From Corynespora cassiicola (lineage: Eukaryota > Ascomycota > Dothideomycetes > Pleosporales > Corynesporascaceae), in contig JAEUWY010000005.1 of assembly GCA_022059125.1 (NCBI GenBank), positions 5,890,001 through 5,954,000 on the forward strand: a DNA stretch of 64,000 nt, read 5' to 3'. The stretch's first letter is position 1. Each line of letters starts with the position of its first letter. Shown here piece after piece: positions 57,151 to 64,000 of this stretch. The notes below the pieces were generated by a model. It had not been told where the DNA came from and did no database searches. It worked only from the letters and a program-made list of their open reading frames with translations. The position numbers and the translations under genes are program-made.

Positions 57151-60100
57151 ATGATCTGAAGGGCTGAGACGTGTTTCTGTTTTCTCTCTTTCTGGTTGTA
57201 TCATACTTTTTGCTTTCTGTTGGTTTCCATCCCTTTCGGCGTCGAACGAGCCGGATTTCCTGCTGCCCGGGGCGCTTGACTAAAAAAATCGATGTGTCTT
57301 CTTTTCTTTCATTTCGGAAAAGGGGCAGGTCGTATGATCTATATGGGTTAATGAATAAAGGGTTGGCATGCCACCTTTTTCTGGGTTGGCATGGGATTGT
57401 CCTTGAGCATTTTGGAGTTTCTTTTTTTTGGTCCTTTCGAGGGCTGGGGAGGGAGAGAGGTGGTAATTTCCTTTTTTGATGGGGAAAGAGAGTGGATAAC
57501 TATGGTTGTGCGGCCAGAGAGGTTGCATGCACACTTTGTGGGTTAGAGAGGGTTTATAGAGATGCGTCCGCAAGGCGAGGCGAGGGAGGGGTAGAATGCC
57601 CGCCCAGCTGGAATGGCTGGAACAGTAAAAGTCTGTCTTTTGTTCATGGCTCTTTTTTCTGCAAGTGTAGTGATGTTGTGTGCCGGCTTAATATTTGCGG
57701 TCCGATTGTCTATGTAGACGGGTAGCCGAGTGCAAGGTTTGGGCACATGGAAACGAGTGGGTTATGGAGGGAAGCAACAGGATAGACATGTGGATCAAGG
57801 GAGAGAAGGGCAGTTTTGGCGTCTCAAGTGGCACTTCGAGAAGACATCTATATCAAAGGAGAGCAATGATTGTTTCTGGGTATCTTAGATGGTAGATTAG
57901 AAATTGGCCGGAGAAGTGCATCATAGACATGGAGGCGATTACATTGGGTTTCAAAGAACACTTTTTATGCCACAGAACAAGATGCATCAAGCTTCACTCT
58001 ATTCATGATAGACGGCGATACATGAACTACATGTACGCTAGTCGAGTGTCGGATTGACCGTTCGGCATGGGGCTGTGTGTTCTCGCCGTCATTGATAGAA
58101 TCTGACTCCCCGAGTAATGGCGAGTTTTTGGCAAGACTACTGTACGTTTCTAGTACGGGTTCTGCGCACGAGTCATGTCTGCACTTGACGATCCTCTATA
58201 TAGAATGCAGAAAGGTAGTTAACATGACAGCAGTACTTCGAGTGTTGAAAAATCGCATAGGGCGCCTCAAGGGCGGAATCAAGAGTTCCACGGTTCATGA
58301 TCCCAATGCAAAGGCATGTTGGGACATCCAAACATGACAGCAGTACCATGACTCCATCTATAAGACTCTAAGGGTACATTAATAAGCTTGCCTGCCTATT
58401 TGGGTCAATGACCATCCACAGGTGTAGAGATTGCTGCAATTTTTATTACCACATGTGTCGCAAGTTACCTAGGTAATGAAATACTTGTTAGACCTGAGTA
58501 TAAAGAGGCCCAAAAGCTCTTCTGAACAGAACAATCAAAACCCATGTAGGATTGGAGGAAACGGTTTGCCTTTTGTCCCACTTGAGGGGCTCTGTGTTTG
58601 CATTCATGATGGCAGTGTTAATTAGTACACACCTTCTAAAGGTCTAAAGGTCTTACAAAGATCTAGTGTCTAGTAAAATTATGTCTACCTGACTTGTTCT
58701 CATCCCTCTTCTCTATCCTTTATTCCACCAGTCCATCTCAGCCAACTGGCATCACGAGCAAGCCAAGCCAATACAAGTTATGAGGAATATCCCCCCCCAC
58801 ACACACACTTCTACTCAAGATCACCACATAGACCAAGAATCAACAAATCAGAGTAAGATGAATCATTAACCTGACTGTGGCCCTAACGTATATAACCTAA
58901 CCCCCCAAAAATGCCATGCACGCCCGCCCGCCATGGAGCCAGCCACTTCCCACCATGTATCATGGTCATCGTCATGACTGTCGTAATCAACATCATCGCC
59001 ATCGCTTTCTTGCTTGTCCGCAACCTCAAGACGAAACTCCCTGGCACAACCCTCCCTCCTCACCCTCTCAGTCCATGTATGCGCCCAATATGCGCCTACA
59101 AACACCCGCAAACCAAAAACATGACAAGACAACAAAACCCTCGAACCTCGCACTCCCAAACCCACGACTCTGGACTCTGCCAGAGACCTTACAAGACGTG
59201 CACGGATAATAAGAGAAAGCGCAGCAGTACAGCCCGTGGGACTCAGGATCGAGACGAGCCGCCAGCAAAAGCGATACACTCCCTCCCTCCACTCTCCTTT
59301 CCCCACTCCCCAACACCCCCAACCGTACACCCCCATCCGATTTCCTCCTTCTTAGCAGCAGCGGGGATCCGTGTCGCTTTGCGTCACAGCCCCCCCCCTC
59401 TCTCTCTCTCTCAAAACTCCACATGTACACGTGCCGTCCCTTCTTTCCCTCTCTCCATCCCTCTCGCGTACCTGATCGCTCGCTGCCATACACCACAGCA
59501 CACCATACATACACATCCGCGCACATCAACCATACCGCCATGTCCCTCCTCCCCCCTGCTTAGAGAATGGCATGCGTACGCGTACGCACGTGCCTACACC
59601 CACATCTCCACATCCACCACGCATCCAAAAACAAGAAACAAGCTCATGTGGGATACAACAGCGACATCTCGAGAGACACACGGAGAGCGATGAGAAAAAC
59701 AAAGGGTAGTAGGACGGGAGGGGGGGGGATTGAGATGGGGACGGGCCACGCAATCCCCATCCACCGCACAACCCCGACGCCAGAAGAATCCAAGCAAAAC
59801 AAGGAGAAGAAAAAGGAGAGGAAGAAAAGAACCCATCATCGTCGTCGTCATCATCATCATCATCATCGTCGTCCATCTACCCATTCATGTCAATTCATTC
59901 CATTCCATTTGCATGCTTTCGCTTCGCCTTTGCGTGGACGGGCACATCCTCTCCCCTCCTTCCCTCTCCTCCCCTCCCCTCTCCTCCCCTCCCCTCTCCT
60001 CTCCTCAGTCTTCTCTCAAACGCGCTCATCTCATGACATGACATGCTGCATCAGCTCCTCCAAAGAAGGAACAAGAGAAAGAAAAAGAAAAAAAAGAAAC

Positions 60101-60234
60101 ATCAATTCATCAATGCCCACTCCAAACGCTTTCCCTCCCTCGCTTCCTTTCTCGCTTCCTTCGCAAAAAAAGACTACCGCCCCTAGACATTTGGTCAAGC
60201 CTTCCCAATACTTCGTTGCAGGAGTTTTCTTCCT
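57151..60234. other. 3.1 kb low-complexity intergenic region
   Basis: No supported gene between the MscS and SRPK 3' ends. From about 58780 it is full of simple sequence: C/CA runs at 58790-58810, a CT run near 59395-59413, G runs near 59720, CAT/CGT triplets at about 59835-59872 and a C/T-only tract at about 59950-60006. Long open frames on both strands here encode Pro, Ser, His or Lys runs and are composition artefacts. A 16-bp perfect palindrome lies at 59573-59588. Confidence 0.55.
59573..59588. repeat. 16-bp perfect palindrome
   Basis: TGCGTACGCGTACGCA is identical to its own reverse complement. It lies in the low-complexity region downstream of the SRPK gene. Meaning unknown; it may be chance within alternating purine-pyrimidine sequence. 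Confidence 0.7.
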
Positions 60235-62444
<2,210 letters not shown>

Positions 62445-63590
62445 GACTTCCCCGCCGCGCGCGCGCTGGGCTGCGACGACAACGACTTCAGGTGGGGGTG
62501 CGATGCGATCAGGCGCTGGGGACGCGTCGGGCTGTGCTCATGGGCGGGCGAGCAGAAGCTGGGGGGGGCAAGGAGCGGTGGCGGGCGGCAGCAGCAGCAG
62601 CAGCAGCAGGCGCGGTGCGGGCGTGGTGGAAGCGGTTTGCGATGCTGCTGGCTGCGATGCGCTGCGGTGCGCGGCGTCCCAATTGTGCTGGCTGCGGGCT
62701 GCGGGCTGCGGGCTGCGGGCTGCGGGCTGCTGGTGCTGGCGATGGGCCTTAGCGCTCGTCCCGGGCGGGCTGGCGGGCGGGCGGGCTGGCTGGTCCCAGC
62801 TCGCTCGCTTGGTTGGGCCGACTCACAGTGTGGATGGAAGAGGGAGAGGCGAGGGCGTGGGTGGATCTGGGGGTGCGAGTGGGCAGGCGGGCGCTGCGTG
62901 TTGTGCTTTTTTGCTGCCTCTGCTGGCGGGTGGGCGTGGGCGGCGGTGGTGGGCCGCTGGGGGTGGAGGCGGCGGCGGCGATGATGCAGTGCGGGCGCGC
63001 GCAAGAGGTGCGAGGATATGCAGAGCAGAGGGAAGGGACAGGCGCTGGCAGGCGATGGACAAGGGCTATGTTCAGCGCTGGGCACGGTCCGAGGCGGTAA
63101 GAGAGCCCGCCAGCAACACCGGAAGACTGAGGAGATGATGCAACACGCCCGCCATGAAACGGCAACATGTAGGCCAGGTTTTTTTGCCTCCGCCTCGACC
63201 TGCTCAGGCCTCCTCAACCACCCAGTAACCACCCCGTCCTGGAACAACGTAATTCCCGCTGCCCAGCTGCCCAGGTGAGCCGTCTAGCTCGGGCGCCAAT
63301 CACCTGACCCTGCCTCTGCGCCATCGCGGGGCTCACCTTGACATCATCCATGGCTGCCACTCCTCGTTGACTCGGTCATGCTGCCTATGCTACACGCCCC
63401 CCGTCAACCCTCCCGTAAATAGTCACCATGCCAATGACAATCATAATAATACACGCCGTGCCGCCCGGTTGCCATGCACACCATCAAGCGCCGCCCTCGT
63501 TTGGCCCCAAACACTCCCCGACGCCCTGCACGTCCGTCCCAATCCGGCATCCCCCCCAGTCTACGCAGAGCCGCAGCCGCTGCTCGGCTA
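62445..63590. other. Intergenic region between SRPK and GRIP genes
   Basis: 1146 bp of G-rich sequence on the plus strand with a GCA trinucleotide run (about 62586-62608) and tandem GCTGCGG units (about 62693-62732). It holds the SRPK 5' leader and promoter and the golgin 3' region. Long plus-strand open frames are composition artefacts. No gene is supported. Confidence 0.5.
62586..62732. repeat. Microsatellite and short tandem repeats upstream of SRPK
   Basis: A (GCA)n run of about seven units starts near 62586. From about 62693 a GCTGCGG heptamer is repeated about five times. Both lie in the presumed 5' leader or promoter of the SRPK gene and are likely to vary in length between strains. 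Confidence 0.7.
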
Positions 63591-63965
63591 CTACTTGGCC
63601 GAGATGGCCGCCATCCACTTCTGCTCATCTTTCCTGCCACTCGTTAGCCCTGCCGCCCGCCGTTGCATCGTCGCAGCCGTCGTGGTCGCTACTCACTTGT
63701 CAAAGTGCAGCAGCATCCCGAGCACGGGTATCAGCTGCTGCTGGTATTTCTTGTCCCGCTGCTCCAGGAACTGCAGGAGCACGTTCTTGAGGTACACATA
63801 GTCCACCGCACCTGCCGCCTCCCCCTGTGCCGACGATGCGCGTGGCGTGGGTGATGCCAGCCGCGATCGCGACGATTCAGTCGATGACCGCGATGACTGA
63901 TTGTTCGAGTCCATGGCACGTGTCTTCGCCGTCTGTATGGACCGGAGCTCGTCCGACATGGTCTG
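63591..63965 (-). CDS. GRIP-domain golgin, C-terminal part only
   Basis: Two visible exons: 63965-63697 and 63633-63591, with a 63-nt intron carrying a CTAAC branch site. The upstream exon begins at an acceptor (CTGACGGCTAG) at 63966 and opens in phase 0 with QTMSDELRSIQTAKTRAMDS, so the gene continues beyond the right edge; the in-frame TAG just upstream is then intronic. The end is a GRIP domain: VDYVYLKNVLLQFLEQRDKKYQQQLIPVLGMLLHF, closing KKDEQKWMAAISAK before the stop. GRIP domains bind Arl1-GTP at the trans-Golgi, with the invariant Tyr (YLKNVL) making the contact. Most of the protein should be coiled coil, as in Imh1-type golgins, but that part is not in the window. Confidence 0.85.
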
Positions 63966-64000
63966 CTAGCCGTCAGCAACCTGCATGCCATCCTGCATGC

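Overview
The window reads as nuclear chromosomal DNA from a filamentous ascomycete (Pezizomycotina). A dothideomycete is a reasonable guess but is not proven. The evidence is many short introns (mostly 44-108 nt) with GT...AG borders and CTGAC/CTAAC-like branch sites, no operons, a HET-domain protein, a fungal rhodopsin-like membrane protein, an Rds1-type ferritin-like protein and a chimeric fungal terpene synthase. I rebuilt gene models by joining open frames across splice sites. Except where noted, the exon sum is a multiple of three and the joined protein continues a recognisable family.

Left part (1-22.6 kb), mainly housekeeping: a truncated BTB-domain gene (minus); a broken protein-kinase gene (plus) with a frameshift and an internal stop; an F-BAR/SH3 cytokinesis protein (minus) sharing a 1.2 kb divergent promoter region with NOT1, the CCR4-NOT scaffold (plus); a secreted Rds1-like ferritin-fold protein (minus); tRNA m2,2G26 methyltransferase TRM1 (minus); and a conserved fungal membrane protein of unknown function (plus).

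Middle part (22.6-34 kb), an AT-richer accessory island: a bifunctional class I terpene synthase (N-terminal cyclase plus C-terminal prenyltransferase, 734 aa, minus) faces two cytochrome P450 genes (plus). This is a compact di- or sesterterpenoid biosynthetic cluster. The 737-bp region between the synthase and the first P450 carries two identical CACGTG-containing 10-mers and four perfectly phased 27-bp tandem repeats. About 2.7 kb without a convincing gene follows.

Accessory flank (34-50 kb): a small acidic, cysteine-containing secreted protein; an uncharacterised protein; two divergently transcribed S33 (TAP-like) secreted hydrolases; a stretch of probably decayed coding sequence; a rhodopsin-like integral membrane protein; a secreted aldose 1-epimerase; and a HET-domain protein with a four-cysteine knuckle and ankyrin repeats.

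Right part (50-64 kb): 4.3 kb without a gene, an EF-hand MscS mechanosensitive channel (plus), a low-complexity intergenic region, an SRPK-type SR-protein kinase (minus), and the 3' end of a GRIP-domain golgin (minus) cut by the window edge.

The most notable system is the terpene synthase/P450 island. Its product cannot be read from sequence. The synthase has intact metal-binding motifs but an Arg-His in place of the usual Arg-Tyr pair, and the first P450 lacks the conserved I-helix threonine.
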